A DNA stretch of 48,747 nt from Flavobacterium hydrocarbonoxydans (lineage in GTDB: Bacteria; Bacteroidota; Bacteroidia; Flavobacteriales; Flavobacteriaceae): NCBI RefSeq assembly GCF_009789235.1, contig NZ_WSTB01000019.1, positions 1 to 48,747 of the forward strand. Reading direction: 5' to 3'. A program made the position numbers and the translations under genes. The notes under the pieces were generated by a model, which was not told the DNA's origin, did no database searches, and saw nothing but the letters and a program-made list of their open reading frames with translations. Below, piece after piece: positions 40,249 to 48,747 of this stretch (position 1 is its first letter; every line of letters starts with the position of its first letter).

Positions 40249-43200
40249 ATGTTTAATAAATTTATACAAAGACCCGTACTGTCGATAGTAATATCGCTGG
40301 TAATTGTCTTTTTAGGGGTATTGTCGGTACTAAATTTACCTATTACCCAGTTTCCATCCATTTCTCCACCCATGGTAAATATTACGGTAGATTATCCTGG
40401 ATCGAATGGTGAGTTGATGATCAAATCGGTTATTATTCCTTTAGAAAGAGCTTTAAATGGAGTTCCGGGAATGAAATATATGACTTCGGATGCAGGAAAT
40501 GATGGGGAAGCAAGTATTCAGGTCGTTTTTAATCTGGGCACAGATCCTAATCAGGCAGCCATTAATGTTCAGAACCGTGTGGCTTCGGTTACCAATAAAT
40601 TACCGCCTTTGGTAGTAAGGGAGGGAGTAAAGATTACCCGCGAGGTTCCGAGTATGTTGATGTATGTGAATCTTTACAGTACGGATAAAGATACCGACAT
40701 GAAGTTCTTGTACAACTATGCCGATATTAATGTTTTATCCGAATTAAAAAGGGTAAACGGTGTGGGTTCCGGAGATATTCTCGGCACACGTGAATATGCG
40801 ATGCGTATTTGGTTAAAACCAGATCGTATGCTGGCGTATAAAATATCAGCAGATGAGGTTATGGAAGCCTTATCAAGTCAGAGTCTGGAAGCATCGCCCG
40901 GTAAAACAGGTGAAAGTTCCGGTAAACGCTCGCAGGCATTTGAATATGTACTAAAATATTCCGGACGTTTTACAACCAAAGAACAGTATGGAAATATTGT
41001 AGTAAGATCGAATAGTAACGGAGAATTGCTGCGTTTGAAAGATATTGCCAAAGTAGAATTTGGCAGTTCGATGTATGATATTTATTCGAATCTGAATGGC
41101 AGACCATCGGCAGCAATCGTATTGAAACAATCTTTTGGGAGTAATGCCAATCAGGTTATTGAAGACGTAAAAGCCAAGTTGGAAAAAATTAAAACTAAAT
41201 TCCCAAAAGGAATGGATTATGAAATTTCGTATGACGTTTCTAAATTTTTAGATGCCTCTATCGAAAAAGTAATTCACACCTTGATCGAAGCTTTTATTCT
41301 GGTAGGATTGGTCGTATTTCTTTTCTTAGGAGACTGGCGTTCTACGGTTATTCCGGCAATTGCGGTTCCCGTTTCATTAGTTGGAACTTTTGCCTTCATG
41401 ACCTTCTTTGATATCTCATTGAACTTAATTACTTTATTTGCCTTGGTTTTGGCGATTGGTGTCGTCGTCGATGATGCGATTGTAGTGATCGAAGCGGTTC
41501 ACGCCAAGATGGAGGAAGAACACCTTTCACCCCTTAAGGCAACTAAAAAAGCCATGCACGAAATTGCTGGAGCCATTATCGCGATTACCTTCCTGATGGC
41601 TGCTGTATTTATTCCGGTTGCCTTTATGTCCGGTCCAGTAGGTGTTTTTTACAGACAGTTTTCGATTACTATGGCAACGGCTATTATTCTTTCGGGGGTT
41701 GTGGCCTTGACACTGACACCGGCACTTTGTGCGATGATGCTGAAAAACAATCATAGTGCTCCTAAAAAGAAAACCCCTATAAATAGATTTGTAGATGGAT
41801 TTAATGAAAAGTTTAATCTTGCTCAGGGCAAATATCAAAATGTATTAGGAAAAATAATCAACAGAAGAGCGGTTACGATTGTGGCGCTTGTTGGATTTTG
41901 TGCCGGGACTTGGTTGGTTAGCAGTACAGTTCCTTCCGGATTTATCCCGAATGAGGATCAGGGAATGTTTTATGCCATTATTCAGACGCCTCCGGGATCT
42001 TCATTAGAAAGAACGAATAATATTGCTGAGAAATTACAGAAAATTGCCGAAACTGTTGAAGGAGTAAAATCTGTTTCTTCATTAGCAGGTTATGAAATTT
42101 TGACTGAAGGGACCGGAGCAAATTCAGGAACTTGTTTAATTAACCTGGAAGACTGGAACGATCGTAAGCAATCTGTTCAGGAAATTATGACAGAACTAGA
42201 AGAAAAATCGAAAGATATTCCAGGTGCTAATATCGAGTTTTTCCAGCCGCCTGCAGTACCGGGATATGGAGCAGCAGGAGGATTCGAACTTCGTTTGCTG
42301 GATAAAACGGGTTCAGGTGATTTCAAAAAATTAGAAGCCGCCAATAAAGATTTTGTAGAAGAGCTCAACAAACGCCCGGAATTATCGAATGTATTTAGTT
42401 TCTTCAGTGCCAGTTTTCCTCAATATATGATGAAGGTCGATAATGATTTGGCACAACAAAAAGGAGTTTCTATCGAAAATGCCATGAATACGTTATCAAC
42501 TCTTGTGGGGAGTAATTACGAAATCAGTTTCATTAAATACGGAATCAATTATAAAGTAATTGTTCAGGCCTCGCCGGAATATCGCGCACAGCCAGATGAT
42601 ATTCTGAAGCTGTATGTGAAAAATAATCGTGATGAAATGGTGCCTTTTTCTGCTTTTATGAAATTAGAAAAAGTATATGGGCTTTCGGAAATTACAAGAC
42701 ACAACATGTACACTTCTACAGAAATTAGTGGTGGAGCTGCTCCGGGCTATAGTTCTGGTACAGCGATTAAAGTAATTCAGGAAGTAGCGGCCAAAAAACT
42801 ACCAAGAGGATATGATATTGACTGGGCAGGTATTTCTGCTGATGAGGTAGCACAGGGTAATCAGGCCATTTGGGTATTCCTGATTTGTTTAGGATTTGTT
42901 TACTTGGTTTTAGCAGCTCAATACGAGAGTTTTATTCTGCCATTGTCTGTAATTCTTTCGTTGCCGGCAGGTATTTTTGGAGCTTTCCTTTTATTGAAAT
43001 TAACAGGATTAGAAAATAACATTTATGCGCAGGTTGCTATGGTAATGCTAATCGGTTTACTGGGTAAAAATGCCGTACTGATTGTAGAGTTTGCCATCCA
43101 AAGACATGCTGCTGGAAAATCAGTATTAGAAGCTGCGATGGAAGGTTCTAAAGCCAGATTCCGACCAATCCTGATGACATCATTTGCTTTTATTGCAGGA

Positions 43201-43416
43201 TTGCTTCCGCTTGCATTTGCTACCGGACCAGGAAAAATTGGTAATAGAACTATTGGTACAGCTGCGGCAGGAGGAATGCTTATCGGAACTATCTGTGGGG
43301 TATTTATAATTCCGGGATTGTATTACATCTTCGGTAGAATAGCTGAGAAATACAAATTGGTAAAAAAAGAAGAAGAAAATCCGTTAACTGAAGAAATTGA
43401 TAATAATCATGTATAA
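40249..43416 (+). CDS. RND efflux pump permease (AcrB/HAE1 type)
   Basis: The protein has 1055 residues, full length for the hydrophobe/amphiphile RND class. It starts MFNKFIQRPVLSIVISLVIV as usual. The proton-relay residues are present: the Asp pair in LAIGVVVDDAIVVIEAV (helix 4) and the Lys in LIGLLGKNAVLIVEFA (helix 10). Two large periplasmic loops carry PPMVNITVDYPGSNGELM and PSGFIPNEDQGMFYAIIQTP. It exports drugs, detergents or endogenous lipids in exchange for protons. The substrate is unknown. Its last 8 bases overlap the outer membrane factor gene. Confidence 0.96.
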   Translation: MFNKFIQRPVLSIVISLVIVFLGVLSVLNLPITQFPSISPPMVNITVDYPGSNGELMIKSVIIPLERALNGVPGMKYMTSDAGNDGEASIQVVFNLGTDPNQAAINVQNRVASVTNKLPPLVVREGVKITREVPSMLMYVNLYSTDKDTDMKFLYNYADINVLSELKRVNGVGSGDILGTREYAMRIWLKPDRMLAYKISADEVMEALSSQSLEASPGKTGESSGKRSQAFEYVLKYSGRFTTKEQYGNIVVRSNSNGELLRLKDIAKVEFGSSMYDIYSNLNGRPSAAIVLKQSFGSNANQVIEDVKAKLEKIKTKFPKGMDYEISYDVSKFLDASIEKVIHTLIEAFILVGLVVFLFLGDWRSTVIPAIAVPVSLVGTFAFMTFFDISLNLITLFALVLAIGVVVDDAIVVIEAVHAKMEEEHLSPLKATKKAMHEIAGAIIAITFLMAAVFIPVAFMSGPVGVFYRQFSITMATAIILSGVVALTLTPALCAMMLKNNHSAPKKKTPINRFVDGFNEKFNLAQGKYQNVLGKIINRRAVTIVALVGFCAGTWLVSSTVPSGFIPNEDQGMFYAIIQTPPGSSLERTNNIAEKLQKIAETVEGVKSVSSLAGYEILTEGTGANSGTCLINLEDWNDRKQSVQEIMTELEEKSKDIPGANIEFFQPPAVPGYGAAGGFELRLLDKTGSGDFKKLEAANKDFVEELNKRPELSNVFSFFSASFPQYMMKVDNDLAQQKGVSIENAMNTLSTLVGSNYEISFIKYGINYKVIVQASPEYRAQPDDILKLYVKNNRDEMVPFSAFMKLEKVYGLSEITRHNMYTSTEISGGAAPGYSSGTAIKVIQEVAAKKLPRGYDIDWAGISADEVAQGNQAIWVFLICLGFVYLVLAAQYESFILPLSVILSLPAGIFGAFLLLKLTGLENNIYAQVAMVMLIGLLGKNAVLIVEFAIQRHAAGKSVLEAAMEGSKARFRPILMTSFAFIAGLLPLAFATGPGKIGNRTIGTAAAGGMLIGTICGVFIIPGLYYIFGRIAEKYKLVKKEEENPLTEEIDNNHV

Positions 43417-44842
43417 AATAAAATCATACCGATATGTAATTGCGGCGAGTGTCTGTATAGCAGTAGCGAGTTGCAAAGCTCCCGCAGCAGATACAGCAGT
43501 TGTGGCAAAACCTCTTCCTGAATCTTTTGCAAATAGTAAAGACACGACCAATACGGCAATCGTTCCCTGGAAGAGTTTTTTCAAAGATCCAAATTTGGTC
43601 AGCCTGATCGATACCGCTTTACAAAACAATCAGGAGCTGATGATTACGCTGCAGGAAATTGAAATAGCCAAAAATGATATCCGCGTAAGAAAAGGAGCTT
43701 TACTGCCATCAATTGGTTTAAGAGCCGGTTCAGGTGTAGAAAAGGTAGGAAGATATACCAGTCAGGGTGCCGGTGATGCTACTACGGAAATCAAACCGGG
43801 TATAGAAACGCCGGATCCGCTGGGTGATTTTGTAATTGGTGCTTACGCCAATTGGGAAGTGGATATCTGGAAAAAATTACGCAATTCTAAAAAAGCTGTT
43901 GTAAACCGCTATTTGGCAACGGTTGAAGGAAAAAACTTCGTTGTAACAAGCCTGATTGCCGAGATTGCCAATTCGTATTATGAACTATTGGCTTTAGATA
44001 GCCAGTTGGAAATTGTAAAACAAAATATCGAATTACAGTCTAATGCACTAGAAATTGTAAAAGTCCAGAAAGAAGCTGCTCGTGCCACCGAGTTAGCCGT
44101 TCAGAAATTTCAGGCCGAAGTATTGGCTTCAAAAGGAAAAGAGTTTGATATTCTGCAGCAAATAAAAGAGACAGAGAACAAAATCAACTTTCTGGTTGGG
44201 CAATATCCACAGGAAATTAAGAGAGATAAAAGCAACTTCCTAAGTTTATTACCATCGGCGGTTAATTCCGGGATTCCATCTCAGTTATTGGCCAATCGCC
44301 CTGATATAAAACAGGCTGAGTTCGAACTTTCGGCTTCCAAACTGGATGTAAAAGTAGCCCGTGCCGAGTTTTATCCTTCATTGGATATTACCGCTTCAGT
44401 AGGAGTAAATGCTTTTAATCCGTCGTATTTGTTTACGCTTCCCTACTCCTTGCTTTATTCGGTGGCAGGTGATTTAGCAGCACCTTTAATTAACAGAAAC
44501 GCGATTAAAGCCGAGTTCAGTAGTGCCAATGCAAGACAGCTTCAGGCTTTGTATAATTATGACCGTACGATTCTAAATGCTTATTTAGAAGTTTCGAATC
44601 ATCTTTCTAAAATTAATAATTTAGAAAAAAGTTATGATTTAAAATCACAGCAAGTGGCTGCACTAAGCCGGTCGATTGATGTGTCGAATGACTTGTTTAA
44701 GTCGGCCAGAGTAGATTATTTCGAGGTGCTGATGACACAGCGTGATGCTTTAGAATCGAAACTGGAGCTGATCGAAACCAAAAAAGAACAATTGAATGCC
44801 TCTGTCAGTGTTTATAAAGACTTAGGCGGTGGCTGGAAATAA
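43409..44842 (+). CDS. TolC-family outer membrane factor (NodT/OprM type lipoprotein)
   Basis: I choose the ATG at 43409; it overlaps the pump stop by 8 bp and gives the lipoprotein signal MYKIKSYRYVIAASVCIAVA with lipobox ending in SC. The protein (~477 residues) shows the duplicated outer-membrane-efflux fold: LVSLIDTALQNNQELMITLQ, YANWEVDIWKKLRNSKKAV, ANRPDIKQAEFELSASKLDV, ARAEFYPSLDITASVG and DVSNDLFKSARVDYFEVLMT. It forms the exit duct for the upstream adaptor and pump. A degenerate palindrome and a terminator follow. Confidence 0.95.
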   Translation: MYKIKSYRYVIAASVCIAVASCKAPAADTAVVAKPLPESFANSKDTTNTAIVPWKSFFKDPNLVSLIDTALQNNQELMITLQEIEIAKNDIRVRKGALLPSIGLRAGSGVEKVGRYTSQGAGDATTEIKPGIETPDPLGDFVIGAYANWEVDIWKKLRNSKKAVVNRYLATVEGKNFVVTSLIAEIANSYYELLALDSQLEIVKQNIELQSNALEIVKVQKEAARATELAVQKFQAEVLASKGKEFDILQQIKETENKINFLVGQYPQEIKRDKSNFLSLLPSAVNSGIPSQLLANRPDIKQAEFELSASKLDVKVARAEFYPSLDITASVGVNAFNPSYLFTLPYSLLYSVAGDLAAPLINRNAIKAEFSSANARQLQALYNYDRTILNAYLEVSNHLSKINNLEKSYDLKSQQVAALSRSIDVSNDLFKSARVDYFEVLMTQRDALESKLELIETKKEQLNASVSVYKDLGGGWK

Positions 44843-44868
44843 TAGAGACGCACTCCGGTGCTTCTTTA
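44843..44868. repeat. Degenerate palindrome, TAGAGACGCAC family
   Basis: TAGAGACGCAC-TCCG-GTGCTTCTTTA is an inverted repeat with two mismatches, starting right after the stop codon. It is a diverged relative of the element at 15474-15501. Confidence 0.6.
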
Positions 44869-44892
44869 CTATGTTGGTTTAGATTGTAGATT

Positions 44893-44927
44893 AAAACCTT
44901 TCGGGAGCCATTCCGGAAGGTTTTTTT
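44893..44927 (+). terminator. Rho-independent terminator of the RND operon
   Basis: AACCTTTCGG - loop - CCGGAAGGTT followed by a T-run and ATG. Almost the same sequence recurs at 48635-48668. The rest of the 307-bp gap to 45149 is AT-rich and holds only a possible -7 element, TAATTTTG at 45034-45041. Confidence 0.82.
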
Positions 44928-45149
44928 ATGGAAAACATTTTTGAGAATTTCCAATAGATTGAGCTTTATTTTCTTCCGAATAATCTTTTCAAAAAAGGGT
45001 GTTTTTACCCGTTAATTACAATCAACAAATAATTAATTTTGTAGGTGCTGCAGTTTCTTTGGATAAAGAAGATACAATAACGGATTGTTTCTGAGGCTGT
45101 TTTGCAAATTTGTATTTCAAATCTATAATTTAAAGCCCCACTTTTTATA

Positions 45150-47177
45150 ATGGAACAACCTACTACTAAAGAAATTGTATTTGGCTATGGTGCTAAATAT
45201 GTGTATCCTGAAAACCCATTCGAATCTATTGGGTTTGCGCTTTCAGGAGGAGGATTCCGCGCTGCATCTTATGGCCTGGGTACTCTAAGTGTTTTTGATG
45301 CTTTAAAAGTAAAAGATCAGCATAACCAAGAGACAAGTCTTTTACATAAAGTAAAATTCATTTCCTCAGCATCCGGTGGCTCAATAACCTTATTGGTTTA
45401 TGCAGCTGCCATTCGAAAAGGACTTTCCTTTAATGAATTTTTCAAACATTTAAATACGAAACTTACCGGAGAAAAATTACTGCAGGATGCCTTGAACCTA
45501 CTGGCAGACAATACTTATTGGGAAGATAAATCAAAAGCGCGTAATCCTATAAATGCTTTTTCTAAAGTTTATCATCATTCACTACTGGATTTTTTAGAAC
45601 CGGAGCAAAAAAATCTTGGTTTTATTATGGGATTTGATGCGGCTTCTCAGCCTACCCATCTGGACGAATTCTGTTTCAATGCTTCAGAGTTTTATTCGGG
45701 ACTTTCCTTTCGTTTTCAGGGAGCTAATAAAGATTGGGCAGATAAAAAAGGCGGTCAGTTTGGGAGTAGTAATATAATAATGAACTGGGATGACAAGCTG
45801 GAATCTATGAAAACCTTAAAAAGGCTGCGCCTGGGGGATATAATAGCCTCATCTTCCTGTTTTCCGTTGGGGTTTGAGCCTATAATGTATCCAAGGGATT
45901 TTTCGTATAAGCAGGGACCAACAATTGAGGAACTTAAAAAAGCAATGCAATTTAAGCTAATTAAAGGAGAGGAAGATGTAGTAGAAAATAGTAGTCAGGC
46001 GAAGAAAGTAACCACAAAACAGAATCTGGAAGATATAAGCGAGTTTGGCCTTATGGATGGAGGAATTTGCGACAATCAGGGATTGCTGAGTATGTTGCAC
46101 GCTAATGATAGAAATAGACCTAAAGGATATAAAGGGCTTCATAATCGATTTGATTTAATGATGGTAAGTGATGTTACCAGTTTTTTTATGGACGCCTTTA
46201 AAGAACCGGTGGCAGAGGAAAACAAATGGAATCAGAAAACGCCTAAAGTATATTGGAGTCAGATAAAATCTTTTGCAGCAAAAGTTACAAAAGGGGTCAC
46301 AATTGCAGTGGTTGTGGGAGCTGTTCTTACAGCTGTTTCTTTGTATTTATTGTTTATCGAAGAGCTTACGTTTTCTTCTGTACTTCTGGCGATAGTGTCG
46401 TTGCTGCTCTTTGGTTTGGCTTTGCTCATCAATAAAAAATACAAAGATATTGTAGAGCCTGAACTCGGACAGGTTTTAAAAATGGAATCCCTGGATGATA
46501 TTTATAAAAATTATTTTAAGGAAGATACGATATACGACAGAATTGCCGATAAACTCATTCCGTATCTAGAAATCATCAAGCTGCAGGATTTAATGCAGAT
46601 GGTTTATACAAGAGTAAAATCGACCGAAAAAATGGTGAGCGACGTATTTTTAAAACAAGTACGAAGACTGATTTATGACAGGCTGTTTTCGAATACGGCT
46701 TATAAATACCGCCGTCTTGATAATACGATTTACAGACTTTCTAAGATTAATGATAAAAACAGAAGAATGCCTCAGTTTGATAATCAGGAAGGCGAAGATA
46801 AAACGCTGTATGATTTACGAAAGAAAGAATTTCAAAAGGAAGTAAAAGAGTACTGCAAACATTCTGCTACTATGAGTAATCTGGCCGATATTGCTTTTAA
46901 TGCCGATACAACATTATGGTTTACAGCAAAGGAAGAAACCGAATGCGATAAAAATGTAAGGAAAGCCATTATAGTTTGTGGGCAGTTTAGCACTTGCTAC
47001 AGCCTGCTTCAATATACCTTATCGTTGCGCCATAGCCGAAATTTTTCGGGACTTAGCCAAGCTTCGCAAGATCGTATCGAGTCTTTACTGGAGCAACTAA
47101 AATCGATGATGAGTGCATTCAATAGCAATCCTTTCTTTTTGTATAATAAGCTTACAGAAGAAAATAGTAAAGCATAA
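45150..47177 (+). CDS. Patatin-like phospholipase with two central membrane helices
   Basis: The protein has 675 residues. The patatin fold shows the oxyanion loop FALSGGGFRAASYGLG (29-44), the nucleophile elbow KFISSASGGSITLL (Ser75 in SASGG, a serine replacing the first Gly of GxSxG), and the catalytic Asp in FGLMDGGICDNQG (Asp303). Residues ~381-401 and 406-427 are two membrane helices, followed by a ~245-residue soluble C-terminal part that I do not recognise. It probably hydrolyses acyl-lipids at the membrane. It is monocistronic with no toxin/immunity or secretion signal nearby, so a housekeeping lipase or defence role cannot be told apart. Confidence 0.88.
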   Translation: MEQPTTKEIVFGYGAKYVYPENPFESIGFALSGGGFRAASYGLGTLSVFDALKVKDQHNQETSLLHKVKFISSASGGSITLLVYAAAIRKGLSFNEFFKHLNTKLTGEKLLQDALNLLADNTYWEDKSKARNPINAFSKVYHHSLLDFLEPEQKNLGFIMGFDAASQPTHLDEFCFNASEFYSGLSFRFQGANKDWADKKGGQFGSSNIIMNWDDKLESMKTLKRLRLGDIIASSSCFPLGFEPIMYPRDFSYKQGPTIEELKKAMQFKLIKGEEDVVENSSQAKKVTTKQNLEDISEFGLMDGGICDNQGLLSMLHANDRNRPKGYKGLHNRFDLMMVSDVTSFFMDAFKEPVAEENKWNQKTPKVYWSQIKSFAAKVTKGVTIAVVVGAVLTAVSLYLLFIEELTFSSVLLAIVSLLLFGLALLINKKYKDIVEPELGQVLKMESLDDIYKNYFKEDTIYDRIADKLIPYLEIIKLQDLMQMVYTRVKSTEKMVSDVFLKQVRRLIYDRLFSNTAYKYRRLDNTIYRLSKINDKNRRMPQFDNQEGEDKTLYDLRKKEFQKEVKEYCKHSATMSNLADIAFNADTTLWFTAKEETECDKNVRKAIIVCGQFSTCYSLLQYTLSLRHSRNFSGLSQASQDRIESLLEQLKSMMSAFNSNPFFLYNKLTEENSKA

Positions 47178-47307
47178 CAACATTATTTATTTTTATTTAA
47201 AAAGAAAACAGGCTCATAGGTAACTATGGGCTTTGTTATGTAATACGAAAGAAAATATATTCGTTGAATTTATTTTTTAAGAAGTATTTATAGAAAAGCT
47301 ATTTTGT

Positions 47308-47315
47308 TATATTTG
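47308..47315 (+). promoter_or_regulatory. -7 promoter element before the single-pass membrane protein gene
   Basis: TATATTTG is an exact TAnnTTTG match, 28 bp before the GTG start at 47344. The -33 TTG is not evident at standard spacing. Confidence 0.4.
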
Positions 47316-47343
47316 GAATACTAATAATCAAAAACTATATAAA

Positions 47344-48087
47344 GTGCTAACACCATCAGAATTAGAAAGAAGAAAAAGAATAAATCTTAAAGTCATAAAA
47401 TTTGGATGCCTTCCAATAATAATTGTTATTGCTTTGATCGTATTTTTTAGTCCTAAATCATCGACACCTACAGATGATGAGAAAAAGACGGTAGTAGAAA
47501 ATAAAATTTCAGTAGATACGCTTATTAGCCAAATAAAAAAAGACCCTAATTATAAGGTAAAAGAAATTTTTTATAGATCTAATGATAATTCACTTAACAT
47601 TGTGGTTGGCGATAAGGACGATTTAGACAACAGCAGCTTTAATTTGAATGCTTATTTTAGTGATAATTATAAGGTTTATGATTTTAAAGAAATTAATACG
47701 CTTAATTTTTATGACTTTAAAAAAGGTAAATTACCGGAGGATTATCTAAAACCAACTCTTGCTGCAACCCGTGAATTAGACCGAAAGAGAGCACTGTTTT
47801 TAGAGAAGTATCCTTATAGCAGCCTCGGTTTTTATTTTGTAGAGAGATATCTGAAGCAAAATTTAGGAGATCCTTCGAGCTTAATAATGGAAGAGAGCTT
47901 TCTATTGGATGTAGATAAAAAGGGTACGTTTGCTACCGAGACCATCTATAGAGCAAAGAATGAATATGGTGTAAAGACGCTTTATACGTTATATTGTGAT
48001 GTAGATAAGGATGAAAATATGTCAAATATCGAAATTAAGGTAGGGGCAGACTTTAGAAATCAGCATTGGAGATATGATGATAAATAA
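47344..48087 (+). CDS. Single-pass membrane protein of unknown function (GTG start)
   Basis: The protein has 247 residues and starts with GTG; no ATG fits before the membrane helix. A basic N-terminus (SELERRKRINLKVIKFGC) is followed by one helix (about 22-38) and a soluble C-terminal region with charged segments (VDTLISQIKKDPNYKVKEIF, KGKLPEDYLKPTLAATRELD). I recognise no domain. The orientation with basic residues first suggests that the large part is periplasmic. The gap to the next gene is 46 bp, so the two may share a transcript. Confidence 0.7.
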   Translation: MLTPSELERRKRINLKVIKFGCLPIIIVIALIVFFSPKSSTPTDDEKKTVVENKISVDTLISQIKKDPNYKVKEIFYRSNDNSLNIVVGDKDDLDNSSFNLNAYFSDNYKVYDFKEINTLNFYDFKKGKLPEDYLKPTLAATRELDRKRALFLEKYPYSSLGFYFVERYLKQNLGDPSSLIMEESFLLDVDKKGTFATETIYRAKNEYGVKTLYTLYCDVDKDENMSNIEIKVGADFRNQHWRYDDK

Positions 48088-48133
48088 TTTAGTAAATAAG
48101 GATATTATTTTTTAAAAACAAAATAAAAATAGC

Positions 48134-48598
48134 ATGAAAACATTAGAACAATGGTTTGAAGAATATGCGGTTAGCCATCAAAACCCAAAGAATAAGGTGA
48201 TACATTATATATGTGTTCCGGCTATTTATTTTTCGGTTGTAGGATTACTAATGAGTATTCCGAGCGCAATTATTGCAGATACTTTACAGTTGCAGGCACC
48301 CATAATCGAGAACTGGGCTTTTGTTGTACTGCTTTTTGTATTGGTATTTTATATCAGATTGTCTGTTGCTATGGCATTTAAAATCGCCATATTATCAGCG
48401 ATTTGTCTGGTGGCGAATTATTATATTGGTCAGTTGGTCCCTTTGTGGCTCTTCTCTATAGGTGTTTTTGTAATAGCCTGGATAGGTCAATTCTACGGAC
48501 ATAATATTGAAGGGAAGAAGCCTTCGTTTTTAAAAGATTTACAATTCCTGATGATTGGACCAGCCTGGGTGGTAGAGAATCTTTTTTCTAAAAAATAA
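48134..48598 (+). CDS. Mpo1-like (DUF962) membrane protein
   Basis: The protein has 154 residues and matches the family along its length: EQWFEEYAVSHQNPKNKVIH at the N-terminus, four or more membrane helices, and IGQFYGHNIEGKKPSFLKD followed by LQFLMIGPAWVVENLF. The yeast member Mpo1 is an iron-dependent dioxygenase that shortens 2-hydroxy fatty acids; the His residues of SHQNP, VIHY and YGHNIEG fit that metal site. By analogy it may act on hydroxy fatty acids from sphingolipids, which some Bacteroidota make. It is followed by a terminator. Confidence 0.92.
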   Translation: MKTLEQWFEEYAVSHQNPKNKVIHYICVPAIYFSVVGLLMSIPSAIIADTLQLQAPIIENWAFVVLLFVLVFYIRLSVAMAFKIAILSAICLVANYYIGQLVPLWLFSIGVFVIAWIGQFYGHNIEGKKPSFLKDLQFLMIGPAWVVENLFSKK

Positions 48599-48634
48599 TA
48601 ACGAAACACAATTAGGTGTTTATATATTTAAATC

Positions 48635-48668
48635 AAACCTTTCGGGATTAATCTCGGAAGGTTTTTTT
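48635..48668 (+). terminator. Rho-independent terminator after the Mpo1-like gene
   Basis: AAACCTTTCGGG - loop - CTCGGAAGGTTTTTTT, followed by ATGC. It closely resembles the terminator at 44893-44927. Confidence 0.8.
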
Positions 48669-48693
48669 ATGCTTTAAACTGTAATTAAATGAG

Positions 48694-48747
48694 TTTAGCG
48701 TCAAATTTGACGTCGCCGACGTCAAATTTGACGTTCCTGATGTCAAG
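48694..48747. repeat. Second copy of the 21-bp mosaic array, running out of the window
   Basis: From 48709 the sequence reads GACGTC-GCC-GACGTC-AAATTT then GACGTT-CCT-GATGTC-AAG, the same 6-3-6-6 layout and half-sites as the array at 34338-34862. A degenerate unit (..AGCGTC-AAATTT) precedes it. At least 2.3 units are visible and the array continues past the right edge. Confidence 0.8.

Noticed and set aside
1..48747. rRNA, tRNA, riboswitch, phage or insertion-sequence genes
   Set aside because: I saw no conserved rRNA or tRNA sequence, no transposase, integrase or phage structural gene, and no cobalamin-riboswitch-like region upstream of any gene.

Overview
The window looks like a chromosomal segment of a Flavobacterium-type member of the Bacteroidota. 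The DNA is AT-rich. It carries type IX secretion hallmarks (a gliding-motility-associated C-terminal domain protein, PorP/SprF, a PorE-like OmpA protein, a leftover type A sorting domain), -7 promoter elements of the TAnnTTT(G/A) kind, a CrtI/CrtB/CrtZ carotenoid operon, and many small palindromic extragenic repeats. I saw no rRNA, tRNA, CRISPR array, prophage or intact insertion sequence.

Layout. (1) 1-8466: a surface/secretion module on the + strand: a repetitive adhesin cut by the left edge, a CHU_C-domain secreted protein, a PorP/SprF protein, a PorE-like OmpA protein and an orphan NarL-type response regulator. (2) 8467-12510, - strand: a MepB-family protein, an ECF sigma factor translationally coupled to an unusual anti-sigma/outer-membrane-barrel protein, and two lipoproteins (one PrcB-like). 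(3) 12708-16303, + strand: rmuC, a small conserved protein, a hotdog thioesterase, a small membrane protein with a cytochrome-oxidase-like motif, and YceI. (4) 16313-28084: a probable light and oxidative stress island: TIGR01777 epimerase, TetR-like regulator plus ABC1 kinase, TIGR03643 protein, two SDR proteins, DNA photolyase, SRPBCC protein, crtZ, crtB, crtI, and a MerR-family regulator with both B12-binding signatures of CarH photoreceptors. (5) 28155-34267, - strand: KirBac-type potassium channel, a sorting-domain remnant, TPR protein, MscS channel and SulP transporter. (6) 34268-35724: no gene, but two adjacent and very different tandem arrays, 25 x 21 bp and about 6 x 105 bp. (7) 35725-38871: membrane and small secreted proteins. 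(8) 39046-44842: a complete RND efflux operon (adaptor, pump, outer membrane factor). (9) 45150-48598: a membrane patatin-like phospholipase, an unknown single-pass protein and an Mpo1/DUF962 protein. The window ends inside a second copy of the 21-bp array.

How the parts may work together. The clearest regulatory story is the CarH-like protein. It is encoded directly upstream of crtI, in the same direction, and a symmetrical operator-like sequence sits over the probable crtI -7 element. Light breakdown of adenosylcobalamin could therefore relieve repression of carotenoid synthesis, and perhaps of the photolyase and associated unknown genes. The least explained DNA is the 21-bp mosaic array, which is built from interchangeable 6-bp half-sites at fixed spacing and is present at two places in the window.
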